Below are positions 47,865 to 57,863 of a DNA stretch of 64,000 nt, piece after piece. Source of the stretch: Opitutia bacterium. Its GTDB lineage: Bacteria; Verrucomicrobiota; Verrucomicrobiia; Opitutales; Opitutaceae. The notes under the pieces were generated by a model. That model was not told the DNA's origin. It did not search any database and worked only from the letters and a program-made list of their open reading frames with translations. The stretch spans positions 41,566-105,565 of the forward strand of contig JACRHT010000006.1 of assembly GCA_016217545.1 (NCBI GenBank), in the 5' to 3' direction. How positions within the stretch are numbered: the stretch's first letter is position 1; each line of letters begins with the position of its first letter. Position numbers and translations under genes: made by a program.

Positions 47865-49526
47865 TCAGCTCTCCACGTGCGGGGCGAGGTCGGCGAGCAT
47901 GGCTTCCTCGTGATCGAGGAGCTGCTGGAGCGGACGGTGCGTGTCGGCGGTGATGACGTTTTGCCGGAGCAGCTCGGCGAGCGCGTGGCGTTCGGCGCGG
48001 AGCGCGTGCAGGCGGTGCTGGCGGCCGGATTGGCGGCGGGCCTGCGCGGCGGCCTGCGTCTCTCCTTGGGCGGTGAGTTCGGCGAGGCGGTGCTCGTATT
48101 CGGCAATGACGATGCCGAGCGCGGCGGCTTCCTCGACGGCGGCGGTGGTTTTCTCGCGTTCGCGCAATGAGGCCAGGCCGTGCTCGACGGCGCGGATGCG
48201 GGCGATGCGGTCTTCGCGCACGCGCGTGTCGTCGGCGGGGAGGCGGAGCTTGCAGATGAGGTATTCGAGCGTCGTGCCTTGGACGAGCAAGGTGGTGAAG
48301 ATGACGCCCAGCGAGAGGAAGATCACGATGTCGCGACCGGGGAACGGGGTGCCGTTTTCCTGCAGGAGCGGGATCGAGAGCGCGGCGGCGAGCGTGACGC
48401 TGCCCCGCATGCCAGCCCAGCCGGCGGCGAGCACCATTTGCCAGGAGGGGCGCTCCTCCGTGCGGCGCACGCGTGGTGAAAACAGGAATGGCAGGTAGGC
48501 GCCGGGGAAGATCCACGCCAGGCGCGCGAGGATGGCGGCGAGGGACACGGCGCCGGTGAACAACGCGAGCTGGCCGACGGAGTAGTGCTGCGCGACCGTG
48601 GCGAGCAGCGTGGGGAATTGGAGGCCGAGCAGGATGAACGCGAGGCCGTTCAACCAAAACAGCACCACCGACCACACGGCCCATGTCGTCTGCCGGGCGC
48701 GCACGTTCATGCGGAGCGGATCGCGCCAGCCGGAGTAGAGGCCGGCGGCGACCACGGCGAGAATGCCGGAGAGATGGAGGTGTTCCGCCGCGAGATAGGC
48801 GGCGTAGGGCGTCAGCAGCGAGAGCGTGGTCTCGATGAATTCGTCCGAGCGTCCGATCCGCAGCAGGAAATCGCGCCCGCGTCCCACGACCCACGCGATG
48901 ACGAGGCCGAGCGCGAGACCGGCGAGCGCGACCCAGAGGAAATTCAGCGTCGCGGCGCGCAGCGAGAACGTCCCTGCGAAGACGGCGGCGAGCGCGAACT
49001 TGAACGCCACGAGGCCGGTCGCGTCGTTCATGAGGCTCTCGCCGTTGAGCACGGTGGTGAAGCGCGGTGGGACTTTCAGCCGGTGGGTGATCGCGCTCAC
49101 CGCGACCGCATCCGTCGGCGACACGACGGCGCCAAGCGCGAAACCCATGGCGAGCGGCAGCCCGGGGATGAGCCACCAGGCCACGAAGCCGACCACGAGC
49201 GTCGTGAGCACGACGAGACCGGTCGCGAGCATGAGAATGGGGCGCTTCGCCGCGAGGAAGTCGCGCAGCGGCATGAGCCAGCCGTCGGAGAACAGCAGCG
49301 GCGGCACGAAGCAGAGAAAGAAAAAGCCCGGGTCGAGCGTGACGCGCGGGAAGTGCGGCAGTAGCGCGGCCAACGCGCCGCCGAGCGCGAACGTGATCGG
49401 TTGCGGCCAGGGCAGGCGCCGCGCGATGACGCTGAGCGCGGCCAGGAGCAGGATCAGCAGGAGGGCGAGTTCGAAGGCGGCCATGCGGCGCGGGGACTGT
49501 TGGCGGGAAGCGGCGCCGTTGGCCAT
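47865..49526 (-). CDS. CPA1-family Na+/H+ antiporter (NhaP-like)
   Basis: A 553-residue antiporter with about twelve helices (first residues [20 protein letters not shown]) and a hydrophilic C-terminal region ([20 protein letters not shown] and a coiled stretch). The CPA1 core signature [16 protein letters not shown] followed by [16 protein letters not shown] contains the ND pair of electroneutral antiporters. It exchanges Na+ or K+ for H+. The start is ATG 49526 or ATG 49484. It is divergent from moxR, with 67 bases between. Confidence 0.9.
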   Translation of the reverse strand: MANGAASRQQSPRRMAAFELALLLILLLAALSVIARRLPWPQPITFALGGALAALLPHFPRVTLDPGFFFLCFVPPLLFSDGWLMPLRDFLAAKRPILMLATGLVVLTTLVVGFVAWWLIPGLPLAMGFALGAVVSPTDAVAVSAITHRLKVPPRFTTVLNGESLMNDATGLVAFKFALAAVFAGTFSLRAATLNFLWVALAGLALGLVIAWVVGRGRDFLLRIGRSDEFIETTLSLLTPYAAYLAAEHLHLSGILAVVAAGLYSGWRDPLRMNVRARQTTWAVWSVVLFWLNGLAFILLGLQFPTLLATVAQHYSVGQLALFTGAVSLAAILARLAWIFPGAYLPFLFSPRVRRTEERPSWQMVLAAGWAGMRGSVTLAAALSIPLLQENGTPFPGRDIVIFLSLGVIFTTLLVQGTTLEYLICKLRLPADDTRVREDRIARIRAVEHGLASLREREKTTAAVEEAAALGIVIAEYEHRLAELTAQGETQAAAQARRQSGRQHRLHALRAERHALAELLRQNVITADTHRPLQQLLDHEEAMLADLAPHVES

Positions 49527-49593
49527 GCGAAATCACAGTCGTTTCACCGGGAAACCGTTTGCGCGGGTCGCGCGTAGCATTAGCGTGCCGCCC

Positions 49594-50565
<972 letters not shown>

Positions 50566-50568
50566 GCT

Positions 50569-51924
50569 ATGAGCGACGGCGCGAAGGTAGGGGCCGTTGC
50601 CCCCAACGGCCCTTGGCCGCGCGGGGATGAGCGGGCGGTTGAGGGCAACCGCCCCTACCGCGATGCACGGGATTGGCGCGGGCCGGGTGCGCCGGCGGAG
50701 GTGCGGCGCGCGTTTTCGTGGCAGGCGCTGGTGTGGTCGCTCGTGTTTCCGCCGAAGCGTCACCGCATCGGCGTGACGGTGCCGGGCGTCTTCCTCATCG
50801 GGCTGGCGATGGGCATCGGCACGGCGGCCTACAATACGGCGAGCAACATCTTGTTCATCACGCTTTCGCTGCTGTGCGCGTGCCTGCTGCTGAGCGGGCT
50901 GATGTCGTGGTTCAATTTCATGGGCGTGTGTTGGCGCGTGCGGCCGCTCAGCGCGTGGCGGGCGGGCCACGAGACGATGGTGACGGTCGAGGTGCGCAAC
51001 ACGAAGCGCTGGTTGCCGACCTACGGGTTGTGGTTCGATCTGGCGACGCATCCGCGGGCGAAGGAATCTGATCCGCCGCCTGATCTTTCGAGGGAGAAAG
51101 TCCGCGAAGTGCTCGCGGCGGCGGAGAAGGCGGTGACGCGCGGGCGCGTCTTCCTGCGCGAGCGCATTGAGCCGCAGGGCGAACTGGCGCTGGACTGGGT
51201 GCACAAGCCGGAGAAGCGCGGCGAGCAGGTGCTGGCGCTCGAGGCCGTGGGTTCGTTTTTTCCGTTTGGCTTTCTGCGCAAGAGCGTGGGCGCCGACCTG
51301 AGGCAGACCGTCCTCGTGTGGCCGGCGCAGGTGGATTATCAGTGGCGCGCGGCGGCGGCGGCGAGCGGTGGCAACTCCGGCCGGCGGACGGTGCGCGCCG
51401 GGACGGGGGAGGATTTGCTGGCGCTGCGTCGCTATCAATCCGGCGACTCGCATCGGCTCGTGCATTGGAAGGCGTCGGCGCGGCTGGGGAAGCTGATGGT
51501 GCGGCAGTTCGCGGCGGAAAGCTTGGACGGTTTTGCGTTGAGCGTGGAAACGCCCGCGGAGGTCTGGACGCGAGCGGAGCAATTCGAGGTGCTGTGCAGT
51601 TTCGCGGCGACGCTCGCGGAGGATTTGTTCGCGGAAGGGCGATTGCGCGGCGTGAGCGTGAACGGAACCTGGATCGAGACGCGGCGCGTGCGCGACGTGG
51701 AAGCGGTGCTGGATTTGCTGGCGAAAGCTGAGCCTGTCGCTCCGACGGGTAGGGCGAGTCGTCCGGACGAGCCGCGGATCGACGAACGGTTCGTCGGGGA
51801 CGACTCGCCCTACCGTGCGGCTGGTCAACGCCAGCAAGTTTCTCGCAATCTCATCTCGTTCGCGCCGGAAGGAGCGCGCGGTGTCTCGGCGTATGTCGAC
51901 GGCGTCCCCACGGCCTCAGCTTAG
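50569..51924 (+). CDS. DUF58 domain protein interrupted by two in-frame REP pairs
   Basis: A 451-residue membrane protein with two helices (IGVTVPGVFLIGLAMGIGTA; ILFITLSLLCACLLLSGLM) and a C-terminal DUF58 domain with the signature LRRYQSGDSHRLVHWKASA (R-Y-x-x-G-D-x-x-R-x-I-x-W). It belongs to the MoxR-DUF58-transglutaminase module. Residues about 6-31 (KVGAVAPNGPWPRGDERAVE on) are encoded by a REP pair at 50586-50659, and residues about 394-416 by another at 51748-51814. Both keep the frame. The stop overlaps the next gene by 44 bases. The family core between the two repeats is intact. Confidence 0.85.
   Translation: MSDGAKVGAVAPNGPWPRGDERAVEGNRPYRDARDWRGPGAPAEVRRAFSWQALVWSLVFPPKRHRIGVTVPGVFLIGLAMGIGTAAYNTASNILFITLSLLCACLLLSGLMSWFNFMGVCWRVRPLSAWRAGHETMVTVEVRNTKRWLPTYGLWFDLATHPRAKESDPPPDLSREKVREVLAAAEKAVTRGRVFLRERIEPQGELALDWVHKPEKRGEQVLALEAVGSFFPFGFLRKSVGADLRQTVLVWPAQVDYQWRAAAAASGGNSGRRTVRAGTGEDLLALRRYQSGDSHRLVHWKASARLGKLMVRQFAAESLDGFALSVETPAEVWTRAEQFEVLCSFAATLAEDLFAEGRLRGVSVNGTWIETRRVRDVEAVLDLLAKAEPVAPTGRASRPDEPRIDERFVGDDSPYRAAGQRQQVSRNLISFAPEGARGVSAYVDGVPTASA
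50586..50659. repeat. REP pair inside the 5' end of the DUF58 gene
   Basis: Arms 50586-50607 and 50638-50659 are inverted with 20 of 22 matches. Each is a GGTAG head plus a core whose left member folds as GGGCCGTTG-CCC-CAACGGCCC. The pair is in frame within the coding sequence. Confidence 0.8.
51748..51814. repeat. REP pair inside the 3' end of the DUF58 gene
   Basis: The left unit 51748-51773 and right unit 51792-51814 are inverted, both beginning GGTAGGGCGAGTCGTCC. The left unit folds as GGCGAGTCGTCC-GGACGAGCC. The core differs from the pair at the other end of the same gene. Confidence 0.8.
51867..51874 (+). promoter_or_regulatory. Ribosome site GGAAGGAG selecting a GTG start
   Basis: GGAAGGAG ends 6 bases before a GTG at 51881. 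The in-frame ATG at 51893 lies 18 bases away and is a poorer partner. This supports the GTG start for the transglutaminase gene. Confidence 0.65.
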
Positions 51925-54154
51925 CCTCGACGAGTTGCGGCGGCTCAAGTGGCTGCTCGGCGGCGTGCTCGCGCTCGTCTCCTTGTGGACGGTGTTCTTC
52001 CTCGATGTGGAGGCGCTGGGACTCGTGGCGATCGAGAGCGTCGTGATCGCGGCGGCGGTGATCTGGCCGCAGCTGCCGGCGCGCGTGCCGGCGCTGGTGT
52101 GGCGGCTGGCGGTGCCGGCGATCATCGCGGGCGTGGCGGCGGATTTCTATTTTAGTGCGGAGACGCTGCCGGTGTTGATCCGGCTCGCGGTGCTGCTGGT
52201 GCTGTATCGCGCGGTGGCGTATCGGCGGAAGCGCGAGGACCTGCAGTTGATCGTGCTCGGGCTGTTCCTCGTGGTGGTGGGCGGCGTGTTGACCGTGGCG
52301 CTCGAGTTCGCGTTCCTGCTGCTGCTTTTCACGGCGTGTGCGCTGGGATTTCTGTTCGCCGTCACGTTGATCGACATGGCGGACACCGGGCCGCGGGTGA
52401 TGCGTCCGGAGGAGATGCGCGAGGTGCCGGCGTGGGCGCGCGGGGGCTGGCGGCCATTCGTGGCGCGGTTGCGCGCGGTGGCGGATTGGCGGCTGCTGGG
52501 GTTCGGCGGCGCGCTGTTTCTCGGCGTGGTGGCGATGTCGGCGGTGCTGTTCCTGCTCATCCCGCGTTTCGAGATCGGGAGCAGTTTCTTCCTCGATAAA
52601 TACATCACGCGGAAGAGCCGCACGGGATTTTCGGAGAGCGTGAAATTCGGCGACGTGAGCGAGCTGGTGCAGGACAACAGCGTGGCGCTGCGCGTGGACT
52701 TGGGGGCGGGGCCGAAGCCGGCGGCCGATCTTTACTGGCGGCTGGTGACGCTCGATGAATACACGCCGCAGGGCTTCCGCGTCTCGAGCTGGATGAAGGC
52801 GCACCTGCGGGCGAATCAGAGTTTTCGGCGCACGGTGGCCGGTGGCGGCGTGTGGACTTCGGGGCAGATGTTGTCTGGCGTGTGGACAGTTTATCTCGAG
52901 CCGGGAGTGAGCCGCTACCTGCCGTTGCCGGGCGCGTTCGCGATGCTGCGGTTGCGCGACCAGGCGGCGGTGCAGGTGAGTCCACAGAATCGGCTCGTGG
53001 CATTGCAAAACGATCCGATGGCGATGACGGCGTTTCAGATCGATGGCATCGCGCTGGCGCCGGTGGTGCGCGATGCGGGTTTTTCCGCGCTGTTGAACGG
53101 CTGGGTGCAGGGCGACGAGGCGATGCGGCGCGAGCGGCGCTACGATGCGCGCACGATGCTCGCGGGGCCGAGCGGCGCGGAAAACGAGGCGGTGCTGCGC
53201 CGGGTCGTCGCGGAGGTGAGCGGAGGCGCGGCACTGCAAGCCGAGCAATTCGCGGAGCGGGCGACGGCGTGGCTGCGGGAGCGGCATGCGTATGCGCTGT
53301 CGGTGCGGATGCCGCGCGGCAGCGGCGACGACATCGTGCGCTGGCTGGATTCGCGCGAGGCGGGTTTCTGCGAGCACTTCGCGGCGGCGTTGACCGTGCT
53401 GTGTCGTGCGGCGGGACATCCGGCGCGGGTGGTGGCCGGGTTCCACGGCGGGGCGCTGAACGGCTTCGAGGATTACCTGATGGTGCGCAATTCGGACGCG
53501 CACGCGTGGGTGGAGATTTTTAACGGTCGCGATGCGTGGGTGCGCGTGGATCCCACGCCGGGCGGGGCAGTGGGCGAGGCGGCGGGCCAGACGGCGCAGG
53601 CGGCGGAGCGGGCGCGCGACAGCAGCTGGACGGCGCGGCTCGATAGCTTGCGGGTGCTGTGGTATCGGCGCGTGGTGAGCTTCGACGCGCGGCAGCAGGT
53701 CGAGTTGATGGACAGCGTGAAGACGGCGACGACGAGCACGGGCGACGTGTTGCGCGCGCGGCTCGAGGAGTGGGCGAAGCGGCTGAAGGCGTGGTTCGCG
53801 GGGCCGTGGAACTGGCAACGCGCAGGACGCGTGCTGGCGGGGGCGAGTGCGGCGGTGTTGCTCGCGATCGGGCTGGTGCGCGGCGCGGGGTGGTTGCGCG
53901 CGCGCTGGCGGCAGTGGCGCGATCCGCGGGCGCTCGATCCGGTGCGGCGCGAGGCGGGGCGCTGGCTGAAGAAAATCGCGGAGCGCGGAACGCGGAGCGC
54001 GGAGAGCGGGAATCCGGCGGCGGGAGCCGGAAGGCTGGACGAGGAATGCCAGCGGGTTCGCGGGGAGTTGGAGCGCTTGCGCTATGGGCGGCGCGAGACG
54101 TGGCCGGAGCCGCGCGGGGTTTTCCGGCGCGCGAGGGCGGCGGCGCGAGAGTAG
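51881..54154 (+). CDS. TgpA-like transglutaminase membrane protein
   Basis: A 757-residue inner-membrane protein. Five to six N-terminal helices with a LIDMADTGPRVMRPEEMRE linker precede a periplasmic DUF3488-like region. The transglutaminase core follows, with triad C497 (GFCEHFAAAL), H541 (SDAHAWVEI) and D557 (VDPTPGG), then another helix and a basic cytosolic tail. It pairs with the MoxR ATPase and DUF58 protein. The GTG start has the ribosome site at 51867. Residues about 700-711 (IAERGTRSAESGN) are encoded by five GCGGANN-type heptamers at 53978-54012. Confidence 0.9.
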   Translation: MSRRMSTASPRPQLSLDELRRLKWLLGGVLALVSLWTVFFLDVEALGLVAIESVVIAAAVIWPQLPARVPALVWRLAVPAIIAGVAADFYFSAETLPVLIRLAVLLVLYRAVAYRRKREDLQLIVLGLFLVVVGGVLTVALEFAFLLLLFTACALGFLFAVTLIDMADTGPRVMRPEEMREVPAWARGGWRPFVARLRAVADWRLLGFGGALFLGVVAMSAVLFLLIPRFEIGSSFFLDKYITRKSRTGFSESVKFGDVSELVQDNSVALRVDLGAGPKPAADLYWRLVTLDEYTPQGFRVSSWMKAHLRANQSFRRTVAGGGVWTSGQMLSGVWTVYLEPGVSRYLPLPGAFAMLRLRDQAAVQVSPQNRLVALQNDPMAMTAFQIDGIALAPVVRDAGFSALLNGWVQGDEAMRRERRYDARTMLAGPSGAENEAVLRRVVAEVSGGAALQAEQFAERATAWLRERHAYALSVRMPRGSGDDIVRWLDSREAGFCEHFAAALTVLCRAAGHPARVVAGFHGGALNGFEDYLMVRNSDAHAWVEIFNGRDAWVRVDPTPGGAVGEAAGQTAQAAERARDSSWTARLDSLRVLWYRRVVSFDARQQVELMDSVKTATTSTGDVLRARLEEWAKRLKAWFAGPWNWQRAGRVLAGASAAVLLAIGLVRGAGWLRARWRQWRDPRALDPVRREAGRWLKKIAERGTRSAESGNPAAGAGRLDEECQRVRGELERLRYGRRETWPEPRGVFRRARAAARE
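53978..54012. repeat. Heptamer array (GCGGANN)x5 inside the transglutaminase gene
   Basis: The units GCGGAGC, GCGGAAC, GCGGAGC, GCGGAGA and GCGGGAA run without gaps in the C-terminal coding region. The 7-base period matches the arrays at 23078, 39897 and 40880, although the unit sequence differs. Confidence 0.7.
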
Positions 54155-54206
54155 GGCGCGAAAAGTGCGGGCGGGCACGGGCGCGGCGTGCTGGGTCGCG
54201 GTCGCT

Positions 54207-54266
54207 TGCAAGCAAGCTCCTTCAGCTTGCCGGTGGTGCGAGAGCCCGTTCGCGAGCGAACCGGGC
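54207..54266. repeat. Decayed REP half-unit and imperfect hairpin
   Basis: GGTCGCTTGCAAGCAAGCTC near 54206 resembles one arm of the GTAGGAGCCTGC REP family but lacks a partner. A second imperfect stem, GCCCG..CGGGC (54244-54266), lies close by. It is in the 120-base gap between convergent transglutaminase and mrdA genes. Confidence 0.4.
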
Positions 54267-54274
54267 GCGTCAGG

Positions 54275-56236
54275 TCACTTGAGTTTGAACTCCGCCTTTG
54301 GGATGGCCGGGGCGTTTTTCTTCTCGAAATATTTTCGGATGATCGCGTTGGCGACCGGCGCGGCGTTCACGCCGCCGCCGTAGGTTTCGCCGACGGTGTC
54401 GCCTTCGAGCATCACGGCGATCGCGATCTCGGGGTGCTCCGCGGGGGCGAAGCAGATGAACCAGGCGAAGTTGATTTTGCCGATGAGCTTACCGCCCTCG
54501 TAGACGTCTTTTTGCGCGGTGCCGGTCTTGCCGGCGATGGTCACCCCGGGGACTTTGTAGGGACCCTTGGTGATCATCGAAGCGGTGCCGTAGGTCGTGG
54601 TGCCGACCATTCCCTCGATGATCGTTTCGCGTTCGTGGTCGGAGAGGCCGATGGGCGTCGTGTGCTGCGTGGGGGCGTTTTCGCGGTGGATCAGCGTGGG
54701 TATCGTGTAGAGCTCGTTGCGCGCGACGGACGCGGCGAAGCAGGCCATTTGGAGCGGCGTGACGAGGAGGAATCCCTGTCCGATGGAGTAGTTGGCGGTG
54801 TCGCCGGCATACCACGGTTCGTTCTTGCGCTGTTTCTTCCACGCGGGATTGGGCACGAGCGACGAGTCGACTTCGGGCAGCTCGATGCCGGTGCGCTGGC
54901 CGAAATGGAATTTGCGCGCTTCCTCGGCGATGCCGTCGGGGGTGGTGAGGCGGCCGGCCTCGTAATAGTAGACGTCGCAGCTGTGGGCGATGGCGTCGGC
55001 GAGCGTCACGTGGCCGTGGTGACCGCGGCCGTTGTCGCAGTAGAAGGTGCGTCCGCCGATCTGGATGGTGCCGTCGCAAAACGTGATGGGGCGATCCGGC
55101 ACGATCGCGGCGCGTTGGAGCGCGGCGATCGTGGTGAGAATCTTGAACGTGGAGCCCGGTGGAAAAGCGCCGTCGATCGCGAGGTTGAGTTCGGCGTGCT
55201 GCTCCTGGATTTCCTTGTAGGTCTCGGCGCTCATGCGCGGATACCAGGCGTTCGGGTCGTAGTCGGGTTTGGAAACCAGCGCGAGGACTTCGCCGGTGCG
55301 CACTTCGATGGCGACGGCGGCGCCGGCTGAGCCGACGGTGCGGGCGCCGACCTCTTCCTCGGCGACTTGCTGGAGATCGATGTCGATCGAGGTGGTGATG
55401 CTTTCGCCCTGCTTGGGGGCCTTTTTCTCGAGGGGCGGATTGATCTTATAGCCGGCGGGATCGACGCGGTAAATCGCGCCGCCGGACTGGCCCTGGAGCT
55501 TGGCGTCGAATTGTTTCTCGAGACCGGCGCGACCGAAGGCGCCTTTCATCTTGAAGGTCATCAGGTCCTCGCTGCCGAAGTCCTCGGCGTCCGGATTCGT
55601 GTCGACGCCGACGTAGCCGAGGACGTGCGCGGCGGCGCGGCCGTAAGGATAGTAGCGCGAACTGGAGGCGTAGACTTGCAGCGGCGAGTTGACGGGGAGT
55701 TTTTCGACGAGGCGCGCGTAGTCTTCCGGCGAGAGGTCGTCGAGGAGCGGGAAGGGCAGCAGCAGCGTGTCGTTGAAGTGGCGGTCGAGGTCGCGGGGCT
55801 TCACCTGCTCGCGGCGGCCGAGGATGGCGTTGACCTGATCGAGGTAACGCTGGGCGACCGACTGGCGGGCGATGCGGGCGAGCTGGTTGCTGTTGGGACG
55901 TTCCTCCTTGGGGAATTTCGCGTAGTTGCCCACGACGGTGCGGTAGGCGGCGCGCAGTTCGGGACGGAGGTCGGCGAGATTGAGGACGACGGAGAAGCGC
56001 GCGCGATTGCCGACGAGGACGCGGCCCTCGCGGTCGTAGATGTTGCCGCGCGGCCCGGGCACGATGATGCGGCGCTGGCTCTGTTTGCGTTCCTCCTCGG
56101 AGTTCTGCCAGCTCCGGAAAAGTTGCTGGCGGCCGACGCCGATGCCGAGCACGAGGACGAGCAACGCCACGAGGCCGTAGAACGCGAGGAGGCGCGGGTT
56201 GCGCGCGGCGTGGGTTTCAATCGGGGCGGAGCTCAC
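54275..56236 (-). CDS. mrdA: Penicillin-binding protein 2 (peptidoglycan transpeptidase)
   Basis: A 653-residue class B PBP that crosslinks septum-independent, lateral-wall peptidoglycan. It has an N-terminal membrane helix (LLAFYGLVALLVLVLGIGVG), a pedestal domain beginning GPRGNIYDREGRVL, and transpeptidase motifs S362-T-F-K365 (PPGSTFKIL), S419-C-D421 (HSCDVYYYE) and K570-T-G-T (IAGKTGTAQK). It is the last gene of mreB-small ORF-mreC-mreD-mrdA, the elongasome operon. The C-terminus is short after the last motif. Confidence 0.95.
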   Translation of the reverse strand: MSSAPIETHAARNPRLLAFYGLVALLVLVLGIGVGRQQLFRSWQNSEEERKQSQRRIIVPGPRGNIYDREGRVLVGNRARFSVVLNLADLRPELRAAYRTVVGNYAKFPKEERPNSNQLARIARQSVAQRYLDQVNAILGRREQVKPRDLDRHFNDTLLLPFPLLDDLSPEDYARLVEKLPVNSPLQVYASSSRYYPYGRAAAHVLGYVGVDTNPDAEDFGSEDLMTFKMKGAFGRAGLEKQFDAKLQGQSGGAIYRVDPAGYKINPPLEKKAPKQGESITTSIDIDLQQVAEEEVGARTVGSAGAAVAIEVRTGEVLALVSKPDYDPNAWYPRMSAETYKEIQEQHAELNLAIDGAFPPGSTFKILTTIAALQRAAIVPDRPITFCDGTIQIGGRTFYCDNGRGHHGHVTLADAIAHSCDVYYYEAGRLTTPDGIAEEARKFHFGQRTGIELPEVDSSLVPNPAWKKQRKNEPWYAGDTANYSIGQGFLLVTPLQMACFAASVARNELYTIPTLIHRENAPTQHTTPIGLSDHERETIIEGMVGTTTYGTASMITKGPYKVPGVTIAGKTGTAQKDVYEGGKLIGKINFAWFICFAPAEHPEIAIAVMLEGDTVGETYGGGVNAAPVANAIIRKYFEKKNAPAIPKAEFKLK

Positions 56237-56266
56237 GGCGGGAACAAAGCGCGCGGCGCGGAAAAA

Positions 56267-56800
56267 TCAAAGCTGCACGCGGCGGCCGGTCTCGGGATCG
56301 AGACGGGCGAAGGCGAGCAGGTGCGCGTTGACCGCCATGAACCACGGCGTGGCGAGGCCGATGACGATTTGGGAGAAGATGAGGTCGACGAAGACGCGCA
56401 GCCAGGCGTTGGCGGGATGGGGATTTTCGCCGATGAGCAGCGTGGTGAGCGCGAGGATGAGGAAGAGGTTGGCGAGCAGCGCGACGACGGTGGCGAAGAT
56501 GGGTTCCTCGCGCGGGAAGCGCTTCCGGCCGTAGAGCAGCACGGCGTGCACGAAGCCGAGCAGCACGAGGTGCGTGCCGAACGGCGCGGGCGTGAGCGAG
56601 TCGAAGGCGAGGCCGGTGAGCGCGGTGGCGAGGAAGCCGTGGCGGAAGTCGAGGCGCAGCGCGGCGTAGGGCACGAACAGGCCCGCGAGGTAGAGCGAGA
56701 CCGCGTAGGGCGCGAGGTAGTGGTTGGCGAGGCCTGCGAGCCAGAGGAGCAGGAGGTTCGCGAGGAGGACGAGCAGCCAGCGGATGTCGCGTTGGCGCAT
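56267..56800 (-). CDS. mreD: Rod shape-determining protein MreD
   Basis: A 177-residue membrane protein with five to six helices, beginning MRQRDIRWLLVLLANLLLLW, with a LTGLAFDSLTPAPFGTHLVL loop typical of MreD. It is part of the elongasome with MreC and MreB. Primary sequence is poorly conserved, so position between mreC (3-base gap) and mrdA is part of the evidence. Confidence 0.85.
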   Translation of the reverse strand: MRQRDIRWLLVLLANLLLLWLAGLANHYLAPYAVSLYLAGLFVPYAALRLDFRHGFLATALTGLAFDSLTPAPFGTHLVLLGFVHAVLLYGRKRFPREEPIFATVVALLANLFLILALTTLLIGENPHPANAWLRVFVDLIFSQIVIGLATPWFMAVNAHLLAFARLDPETGRRVQL

Positions 56801-56803
56801 GCG

Positions 56804-57640
56804 TCAGAGGGCGTCGGGCGTGACGGGCACGAGGACCGTCACTTCCGTGAGCGCGCCGAGGCGGTTGTCGAGGTCGACATCGCCGGTGGCGAAGAGGCCG
56901 TCGGTGGACGGTTCGAGGTGCGTGATGTCGCCGATGGTCAGGCCGGGCGGGAAGACGCCGCCGAGGCCGGACGTGACGAGGCGGCGCGGCTGGTTGGGAG
57001 TCGCGGAGATGTCGGTGGGAACGAACTCCACCGAGCCGCGCGGATTTTTGAAGGCGTCGTTGATGCCGCCTTGGTAGGAAATGGAGCGGTTGTCGCCCTC
57101 GGCGCTGGCGGCGATGCGGAACGTCGGACTCGAGACGAGATCGACCACGGCGGTGTATTGATGAACTTCGACGACGCGGCCGACGACGCCGCCGACGAAG
57201 ACGACCGGCGCGCCGACGGGGATGCCGTAGTTGCGGCCCTTGCGAATGACGAGGCGCTGCCACCACGCGGTGAAGTCGCGCTTGGCGACGCGCGCGGGCT
57301 CGGAGCGGTGCGCAGGAAAGGGCGGGAGCTTGAGGAGGTTTTCGAGGCGAAGGATCTCGGCGTGGAGCTGCTCGTTTTCCTGCAGGCGCAGCTCGTAGGC
57401 GGCGTTGAGGCGGGCGAGATCGCGGCCGGCTTCGATGATCTCGTTCTTCGGGCGCGTGCGCAGCGCCCAGAATTCCTGCAGGTCGGTGACGTAGGATTGG
57501 GCGGCGGCGAAGGGGGCCTGGAGTTCGAAGAACGTGACGCGCGTGAAGGATTTCACGGCCAGCGGCACGAGGAGCCAGAGCAGCAGCACGAGGCCGAGCG
57601 TGGCGAACGGACGAGCTTGGTCGAAGCGGTTATGCTGCAC
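56804..57640 (-). CDS. mreC: Rod shape-determining protein MreC
   Basis: A 278-residue bitopic protein. A membrane helix (about 13-30) leads into a periplasmic coiled coil (AELRLQENEQLHAEILRLEN-like: YELRLQENEQLHAEILRL) and two beta domains. Family segments are VIRKGRNYGIPVGAPVVFVGGVVGRVVEV and RLVTSGLGGVFPPGLTIGDI. It links MreB filaments and PBP2 in the periplasm. Gaps of 3 and 21 bases connect it to mreD and the small membrane protein gene. Confidence 0.93.
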   Translation of the reverse strand: MQHNRFDQARPFATLGLVLLLWLLVPLAVKSFTRVTFFELQAPFAAAQSYVTDLQEFWALRTRPKNEIIEAGRDLARLNAAYELRLQENEQLHAEILRLENLLKLPPFPAHRSEPARVAKRDFTAWWQRLVIRKGRNYGIPVGAPVVFVGGVVGRVVEVHQYTAVVDLVSSPTFRIAASAEGDNRSISYQGGINDAFKNPRGSVEFVPTDISATPNQPRRLVTSGLGGVFPPGLTIGDITHLEPSTDGLFATGDVDLDNRLGALTEVTVLVPVTPDAL

Positions 57641-57661
57641 GGCGGGCGGGCGGACGGGCCG

Positions 57662-57853
57662 TCACTCGCCGGATTCGCGGCGCGAGCGAGCGTGATGAAA
57701 ACGCGGACCGAGGATGCCGGCCAGAATTCCGGCCAACGGAATGCTGATGGCGGACGAAACACCGAGCGCGGTGCAGAAAAAAAAGAGCGCGAGGGAAATC
57801 AGGACGGCCAGCCACGTCGCAGGCGAACGGAGAGTGGGTTCCGAGTCGAGCAT
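57662..57853 (-). CDS. Small membrane protein between mreB and mreC
   Basis: A 63-residue protein with two hydrophobic stretches: TWLAVLISLALFFFCTALGV and ISIPLAGILAGILGP, and a basic, His-rich C-terminus (RFHHARSRRESGE). The start is 10 bases after the mreB stop and the stop 21 bases before mreC, so it is co-transcribed. I recognise no family. No Shine-Dalgarno sequence is visible. Location suggests an elongasome accessory role, but this is only position-based. Confidence 0.6.
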   Translation of the reverse strand: MLDSEPTLRSPATWLAVLISLALFFFCTALGVSSAISIPLAGILAGILGPRFHHARSRRESGE

Positions 57854-57863
57854 CGCGATGCGC

